Assembly: GCA_910575475.1 (NCBI GenBank)
Contig: CAJTGD010000007.1
Span: 119,726-183,725 of the forward strand
Reading direction: 5' to 3'
Length of the DNA: 64,000 nt
DNA from: Lachnospiraceae bacterium
GTDB taxonomy: Bacteria > Bacillota > Clostridia > Lachnospirales > Lachnospiraceae
Position 1 is the stretch's first letter. Every line of letters begins with the position of its first letter. The notes beneath the pieces are model-generated. The model was not told where the DNA came from, did not search any database, and saw nothing but the letters and a program-made list of their open reading frames with translations. The position numbers and the translations under genes are program-made. Of the stretch, positions 34,174 to 44,145 are shown piece after piece.

Positions 34174-36186
34174 ATGGCGGTATTGCAGATGCAGCGAATC
34201 AGTATCTGCGCATTGAAGAAGAACCGGAAAGCGATTCTGGAAAAGCTGCAGAGCATGGGCGTCATGGAGGTCAGCCAATTCCTGGAGGAAGATGAAGATT
34301 TCCGGCGGATGGATACGGCGAATGCCAGAAGCAGCTTTGAAAAAGCAGCAGCCTCTGTTGACCGTGCGCTGGATATTCTTCAGATATACGCACCGGAGAA
34401 AAAATCCATGCTGTCTTCTCTCGCCGGGAAAGAACTGGTAGATCAGAAGAGATACCAACAGATCATCGGAGACAAAGAAACCCTGCTTCGGACAGCGAAC
34501 CAGATCCAGTCACTGGACCGTGAGCGGGCAGAGCAGAAGTCCGAGATCCTGAAGCTGGAGAACAGTATTGAAAGCCTGACACCATGGCTTCCGCTGGAAG
34601 TCCCCATGGACTATGAGGGGACAACGCATACGGAGATGCTTCTCGGAACCATGCCGGGAGAATGCAGTCTGGAGCAGATTTATTCTGCGATCGCGGAGAA
34701 GGCGCCGGAGGCCCAGGGGTTTGAAGCGCATATCGTCTCCGCGGGTCAGGAAGGGACTTACCTGACGGTGTTCTGTTTGAGAGAGGAAGCGCATCAGGTG
34801 GAAGAAGCGCTCCGCAGCAGAGGGTTTGCAAGGCCGTCTCAGATCCTGCAGCAGGTACCTGCCGCGGCAAGGTCAGAGATGGAGTCAGAGATCAACAGCC
34901 GGGAGCTTAAGATCGAAGAGATCGAGCAGCAGCTGGCCGGCTTGGGAGTCAGCCGGGAAAGCCTAAAGCTTCTTGCAGACTATTACCGCGTCCGCGCAGA
35001 CAAGTATGAGGTGCTGGGAACTCTGCCCCAGTCAGAGCGTACATTTTTTATCAGCGGTTATGTGCCGGCAAAATATACGGATAAGCTGAAAAGCGCGCTG
35101 GAAGGCAGGTATGACTGTGTAGTCGATGTGGAAAAACTGAAAGAGGACGAGGAAGCGCCGGTGCTTCTTCAGAATAATTCGTTCTCAGAGAGTGCAGAAG
35201 GGATTCTGGAATCCTACGGCCTCCCGGCAAAGGGAGAGGTCGATCCTACGGCGATTATGTCCGTATTCTATGTATTTTTATTTGGTTTGATGCTGTCCGA
35301 TGCGGCATATGGAGCAATCGTATCCATTGCGTGCGGCGCGGCGCTTAAGAAGTTCCCGAGGATGGAAGCAGGTATGAAAAAGTCACTGAAGCTGTTTTTC
35401 TGGTGCGGGTTGTCCACACTGTTCTGGGGCGTCATGTTCGGAGGCTACTTCGGAGATGTGGTGAATGTGGTGTCCAGGACATTCTTCGGCAATGAGGTGG
35501 AGATACCGGCTCTTTGGTTTATTCCGCTGAATGACCCGATGAAGCTTTTGATCTATTCCATGCTGTTTGGACTGATCCATCTGTTTACCGGGTTGGGGAT
35601 CAAAGGATATATGTGCATCAAGGACAACAGATATCTGGATTTCTTCTGTGATGTGGTGCTCTGGTTCCTGTTCCTGATCGGACTGATCATCATGTTCCTG
35701 CCGACAGACATTTTTGCTTCCGTCGCAGGGGCGAAGATCGTATTCCCGGAATTTGTCAACTTTCTGGGCAAAGCGTTCGCGATCATCGGAGTGGTTGGTA
35801 TTCTGCTGATGTCAGGCAGAGAGAACAAGAACTTCGGACTCAGGATCGCGCTCGGCGCATATGATCTATACAATGTGACAGGATGGCTCAGCGACGTGCT
35901 GTCCTATTCCAGGCTTCTTGCCCTGGGACTTGCAACTGGCGTTATCGCGCAGGTTGTCAACCAGATGGGAAGCATGGCCGGCAACGGCATCTTCGGCGTG
36001 ATTTTATTCATCGTTGTGTTTATCGTGGGACATACACTGAACCTGGCGATCAACCTGCTGGGCGCATATGTTCACACAAACCGTCTGCAGTATGTAGAAT
36101 TTTTCGGTAAGTTCTACGAGGGCGGCGGAAGAATGTTCAATCCATTTAAAGAAAATACAAAATATGCAGATATTAAGGAGGATTAG
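34174..36186 (+). CDS. ntpI: V-type ATPase subunit I (a-type membrane stator)
   Basis: This 670-residue protein has a cytoplasmic, partly coiled-coil half (about 1-355) and a C-terminal membrane half (about 360-650) with seven or eight helices, including FFWCGLSTLFWGVMFGGYFGD and the essential arginine in SYSRLLALGLATGVIAQ. The arginine faces the K ring and, with it, forms the ion path. ntpK begins three bases after its stop (GGAGG overlaps the end). Length is normal. Confidence 0.95.
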   Translation: MAVLQMQRISICALKKNRKAILEKLQSMGVMEVSQFLEEDEDFRRMDTANARSSFEKAAASVDRALDILQIYAPEKKSMLSSLAGKELVDQKRYQQIIGDKETLLRTANQIQSLDRERAEQKSEILKLENSIESLTPWLPLEVPMDYEGTTHTEMLLGTMPGECSLEQIYSAIAEKAPEAQGFEAHIVSAGQEGTYLTVFCLREEAHQVEEALRSRGFARPSQILQQVPAAARSEMESEINSRELKIEEIEQQLAGLGVSRESLKLLADYYRVRADKYEVLGTLPQSERTFFISGYVPAKYTDKLKSALEGRYDCVVDVEKLKEDEEAPVLLQNNSFSESAEGILESYGLPAKGEVDPTAIMSVFYVFLFGLMLSDAAYGAIVSIACGAALKKFPRMEAGMKKSLKLFFWCGLSTLFWGVMFGGYFGDVVNVVSRTFFGNEVEIPALWFIPLNDPMKLLIYSMLFGLIHLFTGLGIKGYMCIKDNRYLDFFCDVVLWFLFLIGLIIMFLPTDIFASVAGAKIVFPEFVNFLGKAFAIIGVVGILLMSGRENKNFGLRIALGAYDLYNVTGWLSDVLSYSRLLALGLATGVIAQVVNQMGSMAGNGIFGVILFIVVFIVGHTLNLAINLLGAYVHTNRLQYVEFFGKFYEGGGRMFNPFKENTKYADIKED

Positions 36187-36672
<486 letters not shown>

Positions 36673-36687
36673 TTCGGCTTGATCTTC

Positions 36688-36727
36688 CGCAGCGGCATGC
36701 CGGGAAGGGGATTTTCCGGAAGCTGCG
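36688..36727 (+). promoter_or_regulatory. Intercistronic hairpin between ntpK and ntpE
   Basis: CGCAGC (36688-36693) pairs with GCTGCG (36722-36727), with CCGGGAA/TTCCGG inside. It lies after the gene for the most abundant subunit and could stabilise its mRNA or reduce read-through. Confidence 0.5.
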
Positions 36728-36766
36728 CGGGCGGAAAGAAAAAATGATAAGTATGAGGTGTGATAG

Positions 36767-37360
36767 ATGAGTGGATTAGACAAGATAAAAAGTCAGATCC
36801 TGGATGAAGCGAACCACTCAGCAGAAGTGAAGCTTGCGGAGGCCAATGAGAAAGCGGAGCGGATGCTCAGCGAAGCAAAGGCAGAGGCGGAAGCAGAGGT
36901 TTCAAGGCTGCAGGCAAAATCTCAGGAGGCGGTTGCGGTTTACGCGGACCGGGTAAAATCATCCGGTGAGATGCAGCGGAAGCAGGCAATCCTCCAGGCA
37001 AAGCAGGAAGTGATCGCGGACGTGCTCCAGAACGCATATGAGAAGGTGTGCGCACAGGACGACGCGGCATATTTCGGGATGATCACAAGGATGCTCGAAA
37101 AATATGCCCAGCCTGGGGACGGCATCATCTCTTTCAATGCGAAGGACCTGAAGCGTATGCCGAAGGGATTTGAAGCCGAGATGGAAAAGGCCGCTCAGAA
37201 AAAGGGCGGGAGCCTGAAGCTGTCCGCGGAAGCAAAAGAGATGGACGGCGGCTTTATCCTGGTATACGGCGGTGTGGAAGAGAATTGTACGATCCGGGCA
37301 ATGTTTGACGCAAAGAGAGATTATTTGTCCGATAAAGTTCATGAGGTGTTATTTATATAG
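36767..37360 (+). CDS. ntpE: V-type ATPase subunit E
   Basis: This 197-residue peripheral-stalk subunit has a long N-terminal helix (about 1-85, AEVKLAEANEKAERMLSEAK) that pairs with NtpG and a globular C-terminal domain (about 90-197, with GGFILVYGGVEENCTIRAMF) that binds the A3B3 head. The start is weakly defined by GAGGTGTG. Copy 4 of the two-hairpin element follows immediately. Confidence 0.9.
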   Translation: MSGLDKIKSQILDEANHSAEVKLAEANEKAERMLSEAKAEAEAEVSRLQAKSQEAVAVYADRVKSSGEMQRKQAILQAKQEVIADVLQNAYEKVCAQDDAAYFGMITRMLEKYAQPGDGIISFNAKDLKRMPKGFEAEMEKAAQKKGGSLKLSAEAKEMDGGFILVYGGVEENCTIRAMFDAKRDYLSDKVHEVLFI

Positions 37361-37365
37361 AATAT

Positions 37366-37439
37366 AGCTATGCGGGGATTACGCATAGCTGTATACCATA
37401 GTATACGAAAAAGTCTGCCTAAGGCAGGTTTTTCGTATG
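37366..37439 (+). repeat. Two-hairpin intergenic element, copy 4 (inside the ntp operon)
   Basis: Hairpin 1 is AGCTATGCG (37366-37374) with CGCATAGCT (37382-37390), without a T-tract. TATACCATAG starts at 37392, and hairpin 2 has ACGAAAAA/TTTTTCGT, a compensated version of the arms in other copies. It ends five bases before the ntpC ribosome site. Confidence 0.75.
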
Positions 37440-37456
37440 ACACAGGAGGGAATATT

Positions 37457-38428
37457 TTGAATGATTTAGAATATACTTACGCGGTTGCGCGTATACGTTC
37501 GTTGGAAGCATCCCTGCTGACGGATTCTGTAATTGACCAGCTTGTGAACTGTCAGAGTGAAAAGCAGTGCCTGGAGCTGCTGAGCGAGAAGGGCTGGGGA
37601 GACCATGAGACCGGTCTTGACGCCTCTGCAATGCTGAAGCGGGAGGAAGAGAAGACCTGGGAAGTGATCCGGGAAATAGCGCCGGATCTGTCCGTATTCG
37701 ACGTGCTTTCTTATTCAAAGATCTACCATAATCTGAAAGCGGCGATCAAGGAAGTGTGTACCGAGGTTCAAAGTGAAAATATTTTCTACGATGACTGCGC
37801 GATTCCCGGAGAGGAGATGCTGGAGATCGTGGAGAATAAGGAGTTCGGCCGCCTTCCGGACAACATGGCTGCCGTGGCGCAGGAGGCGTATGATACGCTT
37901 CTGCATACAAGGGACGGTCAGCTCTGCGACGTGATCGTAGACCGTGCGGCGCTTGAAGCTATCTATGAGGCAGGTATGAGCGCGAAGGACGAGATCATCC
38001 GCAATTACGCGGAGTCTACGGTGGCAATCGCGGATATCAAGATCGCGGTGCGATGCCAGAAGACCGGGAAGTCTCTGGACTTCATGAAGCGTGCCCTTGC
38101 GGAATGCGAAAGCGTCAGCGCGGACCAGCTTGCCAAGGCGGCTCTGTCCGGGCCGGAGGCAATCGGAGAATACCTGTCCGGAACGGCCTATGCGGAAGGC
38201 GCGCAGGCTCTGGAGGAGTCTCCGTCCGCATTTGAACGCTGGTGCGACAACCGGATGATGGAAACCATCCGTCCCCAGAAGTACAACGCGTTTTCAGTAG
38301 GGCCTCTGGTGGCGTATCAGCTTGCCAGGGAAAATGAGATCAAGACAGTTCGGATCATCCTGACCGGAAAGCAGAATGAATTTCCGGATGAGGCGATTCG
38401 GGAAAGGGTAAGGGAGATGTATGTATAA
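37457..38428 (+). CDS. ntpC: V-type ATPase subunit C
   Basis: This 323-residue protein starts at a TTG (37457) with AGGAGGG six bases upstream, giving the family N-terminus LNDLEYTYAVARIRSLE; the ATG-started longer frame runs through the repeat element and is rejected. Subunit C (d-type) is the funnel-shaped socket joining the central stalk to the K ring. Conserved pieces are VNCQSEKQCLELL, FDVLSYSKIYHNLKAAIKE and PFALVAYQLARENEIK-like sequence near the end (GPLVAYQLARENEIK). It overlaps ntpF by eight bases. Confidence 0.9.
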   Translation: MNDLEYTYAVARIRSLEASLLTDSVIDQLVNCQSEKQCLELLSEKGWGDHETGLDASAMLKREEEKTWEVIREIAPDLSVFDVLSYSKIYHNLKAAIKEVCTEVQSENIFYDDCAIPGEEMLEIVENKEFGRLPDNMAAVAQEAYDTLLHTRDGQLCDVIVDRAALEAIYEAGMSAKDEIIRNYAESTVAIADIKIAVRCQKTGKSLDFMKRALAECESVSADQLAKAALSGPEAIGEYLSGTAYAEGAQALEESPSAFERWCDNRMMETIRPQKYNAFSVGPLVAYQLARENEIKTVRIILTGKQNEFPDEAIRERVREMYV

Positions 38429-38741
38429 GATTGCAGTTATCGGCGATTACGACAGTATCTATGGTTTCGCGACGCTGGGTCTTAGCATCTGTCCGGTAAA
38501 GACCACCGAAGAAGCCAGGGATAAGCTGCGCCAGCTTGCAGGCGGAAAATATGGAATCATCTATATTACGGAAGCCGTGGCGGCAGGAATAAAAGATGTA
38601 ATAGCGGAATATCAGGAGCAGACCATGCCGGCGATCATCCAGATCCCGGGAGTGTCCGGGAATACCGGGGCAGGTGTGGAAGGCGTGAAAAAGACAGTGG
38701 AGCAGGCTGTCGGATCAGATATTCTGTTTTCTGAAGAATAG
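38421..38741 (+). CDS. ntpF: V-type ATPase subunit F
   Basis: This 106-residue protein begins MYKIAVIGDYDSIYGFATLG, the typical F-subunit start, and has the CheY-like alpha/beta fold (IIYITEAVAAGI, PAIIQIPG). With subunit D it forms the rotating central stalk. Its start lies inside the end of ntpC. The 148 bases to ntpA are rich in structure. Confidence 0.92.
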   Translation: MYKIAVIGDYDSIYGFATLGLSICPVKTTEEARDKLRQLAGGKYGIIYITEAVAAGIKDVIAEYQEQTMPAIIQIPGVSGNTGAGVEGVKKTVEQAVGSDILFSEE

Positions 38742-38761
38742 AATGAGTCATCCGCGCCACC

Positions 38762-38856
38762 AGGCTCGAAAAGACCTCGCCAGGTCGGCAGGATGTGCTT
38801 AACAACTAGGTTCGAAAGGACCTCACCATCTTCTTGAACATTAGTAGTTCAAGAAG
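38762..38856 (+). promoter_or_regulatory. Structured leader of ntpA: two 21-base near-repeats and a hairpin
   Basis: AGGCTCGAAAAGACCTCGCC (38762-38781) recurs as AGGTTCGAAAGGACCTCACC (38808-38827). Each copy can fold on itself (AGGT/ACCT type). A perfect 10-bp hairpin follows, CTTCTTGAAC (38830-38839) with GTTCAAGAAG (38847-38856), without a T-tract, ahead of the ntpA site AGGAGG. Confidence 0.65.
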
Positions 38857-38889
38857 CAATAGTTTTATAAGCAGGAGGTAATTCGTCAA

Positions 38890-40656
38890 ATGAGCAGAGG
38901 CGTAATCAAAAAAGTCGCAGGCCCGCTTGTTATTGCATCGGGTATGCGCGACGCGAATATGTTTGACGTGGTTCGTGTCAGCAACCAGAGACTGATTGGC
39001 GAAATCATTGAAATGCATGGAGATGAGGCTTCCATTCAGGTATATGAGGAGACATCCGGACTGGGACCGGGGGAACCGGTAGAGTCTATGGAAGTTCCTA
39101 TGGCCGTTGAATTGGGGCCTGGCCTGATCACCAGCATTTATGACGGAATCCAGAGGCCGCTGGATGATATTATGAAGGTTTCAGGGAACAATCTGAAGCG
39201 TGGTGTGGAAGTGCCCTCCCTGAAGCGTGACCTGAAATGGAACTTCGTGCCCACCGTACAGGTCGGGGATGAAGTGGAACCGGGCGATGTGATCGGTACC
39301 GTACAGGAGACCATCGTCGTAGAGCAGAAGATCATGGTTCCGGTGGGAACGACCGGAAGGATCAAAGAAATCAAAGCAGGAGAATTTACGGTAGAAGACG
39401 TGGTTGCGGTCGTAGAGACTGCAGAAGGCGACAAAGAGCTGACCATGATGCAGAAGTGGCCGGTCCGCCGCGGCAGACCTTACCAGAAGAAGCTTCCGCC
39501 GGAGATGCCCCTGGTAACAGGACAGCGTGTTGTCGATACCTTCTTCCCCATCGCAAAGGGCGGTGTGGCTGCAGTACCGGGACCCTTCGGAAGCGGTAAG
39601 ACCGTCATCCAGCATCAGCTCGCGAAGTGGGCGGAGGCAGATATCGTAGTCTATATCGGATGCGGAGAGCGTGGAAATGAGATGACCGACGTTCTGAACG
39701 AGTTCCCGGAGCTGAAGGACCCGAAGACGGGCCAGTCTCTGATGGAAAGAACCGTTCTGATCGCGAATACGTCCGATATGCCTGTGGCTGCCCGTGAGGC
39801 ATCCATTTACACCGGTATCACCATTGCGGAGTATTTCCGTGATATGGGATATTCCGTAGCATTGATGGCAGACTCCACATCCCGTTGGGCGGAGGCGCTC
39901 CGTGAGATGTCCGGACGTCTGGAAGAGATGCCTGGTGAGGAAGGTTACCCGGCATACCTGGGAAGCCGTCTGGCACAGTTCTATGAGCGTGCGGGACACG
40001 TGATCTCCCTTGGAAAAGAAGGGCGCGAGGGCGCACTGTCCGTAATCGGCGCCGTATCTCCTCCGGGCGGTGATATTTCCGAGCCCGTATCCCAGGCGAC
40101 ACTGCGTATCGTCAAGGTGTTCTGGGGACTGGATTCTGCGCTGGCATATAAGAGACACTTCCCGGCGATCAACTGGCTGACCAGCTATTCGCTGTATGTA
40201 GACAATATGAAGGACTGGTTCAACACGCAGGTTGCTGAGGACTGGGTGGAAAATCGCCAGAAGATGATGTCATTGCTCCAGGAAGAGGCAGAACTGGACG
40301 AGATCGTGAAGATGGTAGGTATGGACGCATTGTCCGCAGGCGACCGTCTGAAGATGGAAGCGGCACGCTCCATCCGTGAGGACTTCCTGCATCAGAATTC
40401 CTTCCATGAGGTAGATACCTACACGTCTCTGAAAAAACAGCATATGATGATGAAGCTGGTTCTTGCGTATTATGACCTGTCCGTAGACGCGCTGAAGGAA
40501 GGCGCGCCGCTGCAGAAGCTGGTAGATATGCCGGTTCGCGAGCAGATCGGACGTTTCAAATATGTGACGGAAGATAAGTTAGATACAGAATATGATAAAG
40601 TAAACAAAGAGCTGCATGTTGAGATTGCCAATTCATTGGGAAAGGAGGAATTCTAA
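38890..40656 (+). CDS. ntpA: V-type ATPase catalytic subunit A
   Basis: This 588-residue subunit holds the ATPase sites. The Walker A loop [13 protein letters not shown] is at about residues 232-244, the catalytic glutamate is in CGERGNEM, and the A-specific bulge region precedes the nucleotide domain. [23 protein letters not shown] is also diagnostic of A-type catalytic subunits. It follows a structured leader and abuts ntpB with no gap. Three copies alternate with B in the head. Direction (pump or synthase) cannot be told from sequence. Confidence 0.96.
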   Translation: MSRGVIKKVAGPLVIASGMRDANMFDVVRVSNQRLIGEIIEMHGDEASIQVYEETSGLGPGEPVESMEVPMAVELGPGLITSIYDGIQRPLDDIMKVSGNNLKRGVEVPSLKRDLKWNFVPTVQVGDEVEPGDVIGTVQETIVVEQKIMVPVGTTGRIKEIKAGEFTVEDVVAVVETAEGDKELTMMQKWPVRRGRPYQKKLPPEMPLVTGQRVVDTFFPIAKGGVAAVPGPFGSGKTVIQHQLAKWAEADIVVYIGCGERGNEMTDVLNEFPELKDPKTGQSLMERTVLIANTSDMPVAAREASIYTGITIAEYFRDMGYSVALMADSTSRWAEALREMSGRLEEMPGEEGYPAYLGSRLAQFYERAGHVISLGKEGREGALSVIGAVSPPGGDISEPVSQATLRIVKVFWGLDSALAYKRHFPAINWLTSYSLYVDNMKDWFNTQVAEDWVENRQKMMSLLQEEAELDEIVKMVGMDALSAGDRLKMEAARSIREDFLHQNSFHEVDTYTSLKKQHMMMKLVLAYYDLSVDALKEGAPLQKLVDMPVREQIGRFKYVTEDKLDTEYDKVNKELHVEIANSLGKEEF

Positions 40657-42027
40657 ATGCCGAAAGAGTATAGAACTATACAAGAAGTTGCAGGCCCGCT
40701 GATGCTGGTACGCGGCGTAGAGAATGTCACCTACGATGAACTGGGAGAGATCGAGCTGGCAAGCGGCGAGACCCGCCGGTGCAAGGTTCTGGAGATCGAT
40801 GGGGGCAACGCGTTGGTACAGCTATTTGAGAGCTCCACAGGTATCAACCTGTCCAACAGCAAGGTTCGTTTCCTGGGACGGAGCATGGAGCTGGGCGTAT
40901 CCGAGGATATGCTGGGACGTGTCTTTGACGGTCTCGGCAATCCCATTGACGACGGTCCGGCAATCCTGCCGGATGCCCGTATGGACATCAACGGCCTGCC
41001 CATGAACCCGGCGGCGAGAAGCTATCCGGAGGAGTTCATCCAGACCGGAGTGTCCGCCATCGACGGACTGAATACACTGGTCCGCGGACAGAAGCTGCCG
41101 ATCTTCTCGGCTTCCGGTCTGCCTCACGCGCAGCTGGCGGCTCAGATCGCGAAGCAGGCAAAGGTTCTGGGAACGGATGAGAACTTCGCCGTTGTATTCG
41201 CGGCGCTTGGTATCACATTTGAAGAGTCCAACTTCTTTATTGAGAGCTTTAAGGAGACGGGCGCCATTGACCGTACCGTCCTCTTTATCAACCTGGCAAA
41301 TGACCCGGCCATCGAGCGTATCGCGACACCGAAGATGGCGCTGACCGCTGCGGAATATCTGGCATTTGAGAAGGATATGCATGTATTGGTCATCCTGACG
41401 GATATCACCAACTACGCGGACGCTCTGCGTGAGGTCTCCGCGGCCCGTAAGGAAGTACCGGGACGCCGTGGTTATCCGGGATATATGTACACCGACCTGG
41501 CGACCATGTATGAGAGAGCCGGACGTCAGAACGGGAAGAAGGGAAGTATCACCATGATCCCGATCCTGACCATGCCGGAGGAGGATAAGACCCATCCTAT
41601 TCCTGACCTGACCGGATATATCACCGAGGGCCAGATCATCCTGAGCCGTGCCCTGTACCAGAAGGGAATCGCTCCGCCGATCGACGTACTGCCGTCCCTG
41701 TCCCGTCTGAAGGATAAGGGTATCGGTGAAGGCAAGACCCGTGCAGATCATGCCAATACCATGAACCAGTTATTCTCCGCGTATGCCCGCGGAAAGGATG
41801 CCAAGGAACTGATGGTCATCCTGGGTGAAGCAGCTCTGACGGAGATCGACCTGATCTATGCGAAGTTTGCAGACGCATTTGAGGCGGAATACGTATCTCA
41901 GGGCTACAGTACAGACAGAAGCATAGAGGAAACGCTGGATATCGGATGGAAATTGCTCTCCATGCTGCCGAGAACCGAGCTGAAACGTATCGACGATAAG
42001 TTCCTCGATAAGTACTATCAGGGATAA
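40657..42027 (+). CDS. ntpB: V-type ATPase regulatory subunit B
   Basis: This 456-residue non-catalytic head subunit is related to A but lacks a working Walker A loop ([14 protein letters not shown] in its place). Further family motifs are [20 protein letters not shown] and [21 protein letters not shown]. The ATG directly follows the ntpA stop, and AAGGAGG lies within the end of ntpA, so equal A and B synthesis by coupling is expected. A perfect hairpin follows in the gap to ntpD. Confidence 0.96.
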   Translation: MPKEYRTIQEVAGPLMLVRGVENVTYDELGEIELASGETRRCKVLEIDGGNALVQLFESSTGINLSNSKVRFLGRSMELGVSEDMLGRVFDGLGNPIDDGPAILPDARMDINGLPMNPAARSYPEEFIQTGVSAIDGLNTLVRGQKLPIFSASGLPHAQLAAQIAKQAKVLGTDENFAVVFAALGITFEESNFFIESFKETGAIDRTVLFINLANDPAIERIATPKMALTAAEYLAFEKDMHVLVILTDITNYADALREVSAARKEVPGRRGYPGYMYTDLATMYERAGRQNGKKGSITMIPILTMPEEDKTHPIPDLTGYITEGQIILSRALYQKGIAPPIDVLPSLSRLKDKGIGEGKTRADHANTMNQLFSAYARGKDAKELMVILGEAALTEIDLIYAKFADAFEAEYVSQGYSTDRSIEETLDIGWKLLSMLPRTELKRIDDKFLDKYYQG

Positions 42028-42055
42028 AAGTCAAAGGTTCAAAAGCAGTAAAGAA

Positions 42056-42082
42056 CTGTCATGAAAGTTTATTTCATGACAG
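42056..42082 (+). promoter_or_regulatory. Intercistronic hairpin between ntpB and ntpD
   Basis: CTGTCATGAAA pairs perfectly with TTTCATGACAG around a five-base loop. There is no T-tract. It separates the three-copy head subunits from the single-copy stalk subunit. Confidence 0.65.
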
Positions 42083-42114
42083 ATTCTAAGTAAAAGAAGG
42101 AGAGGTGATTACAT

Positions 42115-42765
42115 TTGGCAGCAAAACAGGTAAGCCCTACCCGTATGGAACTGACGCGCCTGAAAAAGAAGCGCATCACGGCAATCCGTGGGCATAAGCT
42201 CTTAAAAGACAAGCGTGATGAGCTGATGCGTCAGTACCTGGACCTGGTGCGTGAGAATATGGAGATACGTAAGCGGGTAGAAGCAGGAATTCTTTCTGCA
42301 AACAAAAATTTCGTAATCGCCAAGGCAGGTATGTCGGAGGCCGCCCTCAAAACGGCGCTGATGGCTCCCAAGCAGGAGATCAATCTGGCGGCGGCGGAAG
42401 CCAATGTCATGAGTGTAAACATCCCGACATTTGAGTATAAGACAAGGACGGCAGATGAGAATGACATCTACTCCTATGGTTTCGCATTTACCTCCAGCGA
42501 CCTGGACGGGGCGGTCAAATCCCTGGCAGACATCCTGCCGGATATGATCCGCCTGGCGGAATGCGAAAAAGCCTGCCAGCTGATGGCGGCAGAGATTGAA
42601 AAGACAAGAAGGCGTGTAAACGCGCTGGAGCATGTCATCATTCCGGAGACGGAGACGAATATCAAGTATATTACCATGAAGCTGGATGAGAATGAGAGAA
42701 GTACCCAGATCCGGCTGATGAAGGTGAAGGACATGATGCTCAAGGAGGCACATGGGTATTCGTAA
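42115..42765 (+). CDS. ntpD: V-type ATPase subunit D
   Basis: This 216-residue central-stalk subunit is made of two long helices, with the conserved start PTRMELTRLKKKRITAIRGH and the C-terminal RRVNALEHVIIPETETNIKYI. It rotates inside the A3B3 head. The start codon is TTG at 42115, after AGGAGAGG; a good ATG is not available near the conserved N-terminus. It is the last gene of the operon, followed by a terminator. Confidence 0.94.
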   Translation: MAAKQVSPTRMELTRLKKKRITAIRGHKLLKDKRDELMRQYLDLVRENMEIRKRVEAGILSANKNFVIAKAGMSEAALKTALMAPKQEINLAAAEANVMSVNIPTFEYKTRTADENDIYSYGFAFTSSDLDGAVKSLADILPDMIRLAECEKACQLMAAEIEKTRRRVNALEHVIIPETETNIKYITMKLDENERSTQIRLMKVKDMMLKEAHGYS

Positions 42766-42785
42766 AAAAGAATAATAACGGATGG

Positions 42786-42824
42786 AAAAAGGTTCCGGAT
42801 TACTGATATGATCCGGAGCCTTTT
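42786..42824 (+). terminator. Terminator of the V-ATPase operon
   Basis: AAAAGG-CCGGAT pairs with ATCCGG-CCTTTT (two-base internal loop), with TTTT at the end. Confidence 0.8.
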
Positions 42825-42888
42825 CATGTTAAAAAAAATTTCCAGCTGTGCGGTTGGAATAATTTTGTATTTCATAGGGGGTGGATGA

Positions 42889-43113
42889 ATGTCAGTTAGG
42901 CTGCCGATCGGAATTGAATGGTTCAGGGAGATCAGGGAAAAAGGAAGCTACTATGTGGATAAAACGGAAGCGATCAAAGAACTATTTGACGAGGATTTTA
43001 AAGTGATTCTCGTTACGCGGCCCCGGCGCTTCGGAAAGACGCTGTTTATGGATACGCTGAGGGAATTTTTTGATATACGAAGGGACAGCAGAGAACTGTT
43101 CGAGGGATTGCAG
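42889..43113 (+). pseudogene. AAA-ATPase-like (DUF1703-type) gene, 5' fragment
   Basis: The first 75 codons match the start of the AAA-ATPase-like/PD-(D/E)XK proteins common in gut bacteria: LPIGIEWFREIREKGSYYVDKT and the P-loop-like region VTRPRRFGKTLFMDTL, ending in RRDSRELFEGL. Full proteins exceed 500 residues. Homology stops at about 43113, where a recombinase fragment on the other strand begins, although the frame stays open to 43236. The break marks one edge of the recombinase relic. Confidence 0.75.
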
Positions 43114-43430
43114 CAACAGCGTCTTTTGACATATGGCTTACAACGCGCGAATTATCGGTTCCCTTTTTCAGTGGTATTGTGCAAAGATCCGCATATACCG
43201 TATATACTTCGGGAGAGGTGTACGCGGCAAATTTGAAGAATGACCGTATACAGCTCAGCCTGTTGTTGCGTGTGGATTCCTTCCAGCCTCTCTGTGACTC
43301 TGTTGTATCCAGAAACTCTGTAAGCAGGGCAGACGTAAAGGTTTCAAACCCCAGTCCGGAAGCGGGAATCCCTTTCTCCTGTAGTAAAAAACGGAGCAGG
43401 ATATTCCAGGCCATGCGGCAGGAGATGCAG
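43113..43430 (-). pseudogene. Third tyrosine recombinase of a trio, N-terminal fragment
   Basis: On the - strand this frame encodes a recombinase core-binding domain: NILLRFLLQEKGIPASGL, LTEFLDTTESQRGWKESTRN, RLSCIRSFFKFAAYTSPEVY and SHMSKDAVAAI. The first ~20 residues are missing at its junction with the second recombinase, and the catalytic domain is cut off at about 43113 where the AAA-ATPase fragment begins. It cannot be active. Confidence 0.7.
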
Positions 43431-43440
43431 GTAATAACAG

Positions 43441-44145
43441 GTTTCCAGCCATTTCCCGGCACTTGTGGAAGAGGGTGCTGATGGCCTGCGCCCCATGCCT
43501 GTTCCCATTCCGATTGGGAAAGAATATCTCCGTCCCTGGGTACATTCCCCGCGCAATCCTGTCATAATTGCGGCACATTTCCATCACGCCCGGCTCCACC
43601 GCTATACACCTGTCCTTATGTCTTTTCGAGTCTGCGATGTATATCGTGCAATGGGCAAAATCAAGATCCTGCCTTCGGAGAAGCCTGGCTTCCTGTGGAC
43701 GCATTCCGGTAGAATACTGGAGCCGGAAGATAACGGCGGCCGTATATTCAATGAGCGGGTTCGCCGGATTATGGGGATACCTGTCAGCTGCCTGAAAAAA
43801 ACGGCGGCATTCTTCCGCGCTCATGATATATGGCAGCTGCCTTTTCTTATAGCTGAAATAATCCACAGGGAATACGCATGCATCTTTCCCCAGAAGGACC
43901 TGATACCTGCCAAGGTTCCTCAGGGCTATCACATCCACATAGGCATCACAGTGTTCGCGTTTTGTTTGTAAGTAGGACAGGGCAATGTCCCATGTCAGGA
44001 TGCCGGCATCAGGGAAAAACGCCCCGCAGTAACGGTCAAACTGCACCAGATACCCATCGTAACTATCGACAGCATACCCAAGAGTCCCCCTCCACTCCCG
44101 CATTTTCTCTATGTCGTGCGCAAATTTGCTCTGGAAAGAGACCAT
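43441..44145 (-). pseudogene. Second tyrosine recombinase of a trio, C-terminally deleted
   Basis: The ATG at 44145 overlaps the stop of the first recombinase (TAATG), the usual coupling in recombinase trios. The N-terminal domain (FDRYCGAFFPDAGILTWDIA) and the first catalytic arginine (STGMRPQEARLLRRQDLDF) are present. Recognisable sequence ends at TLFHKCREMAGN (about 43441). The HxxR box, the second histidine and the nucleophile tyrosine have been lost in a deletion that joins it to the third gene. Confidence 0.75.
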
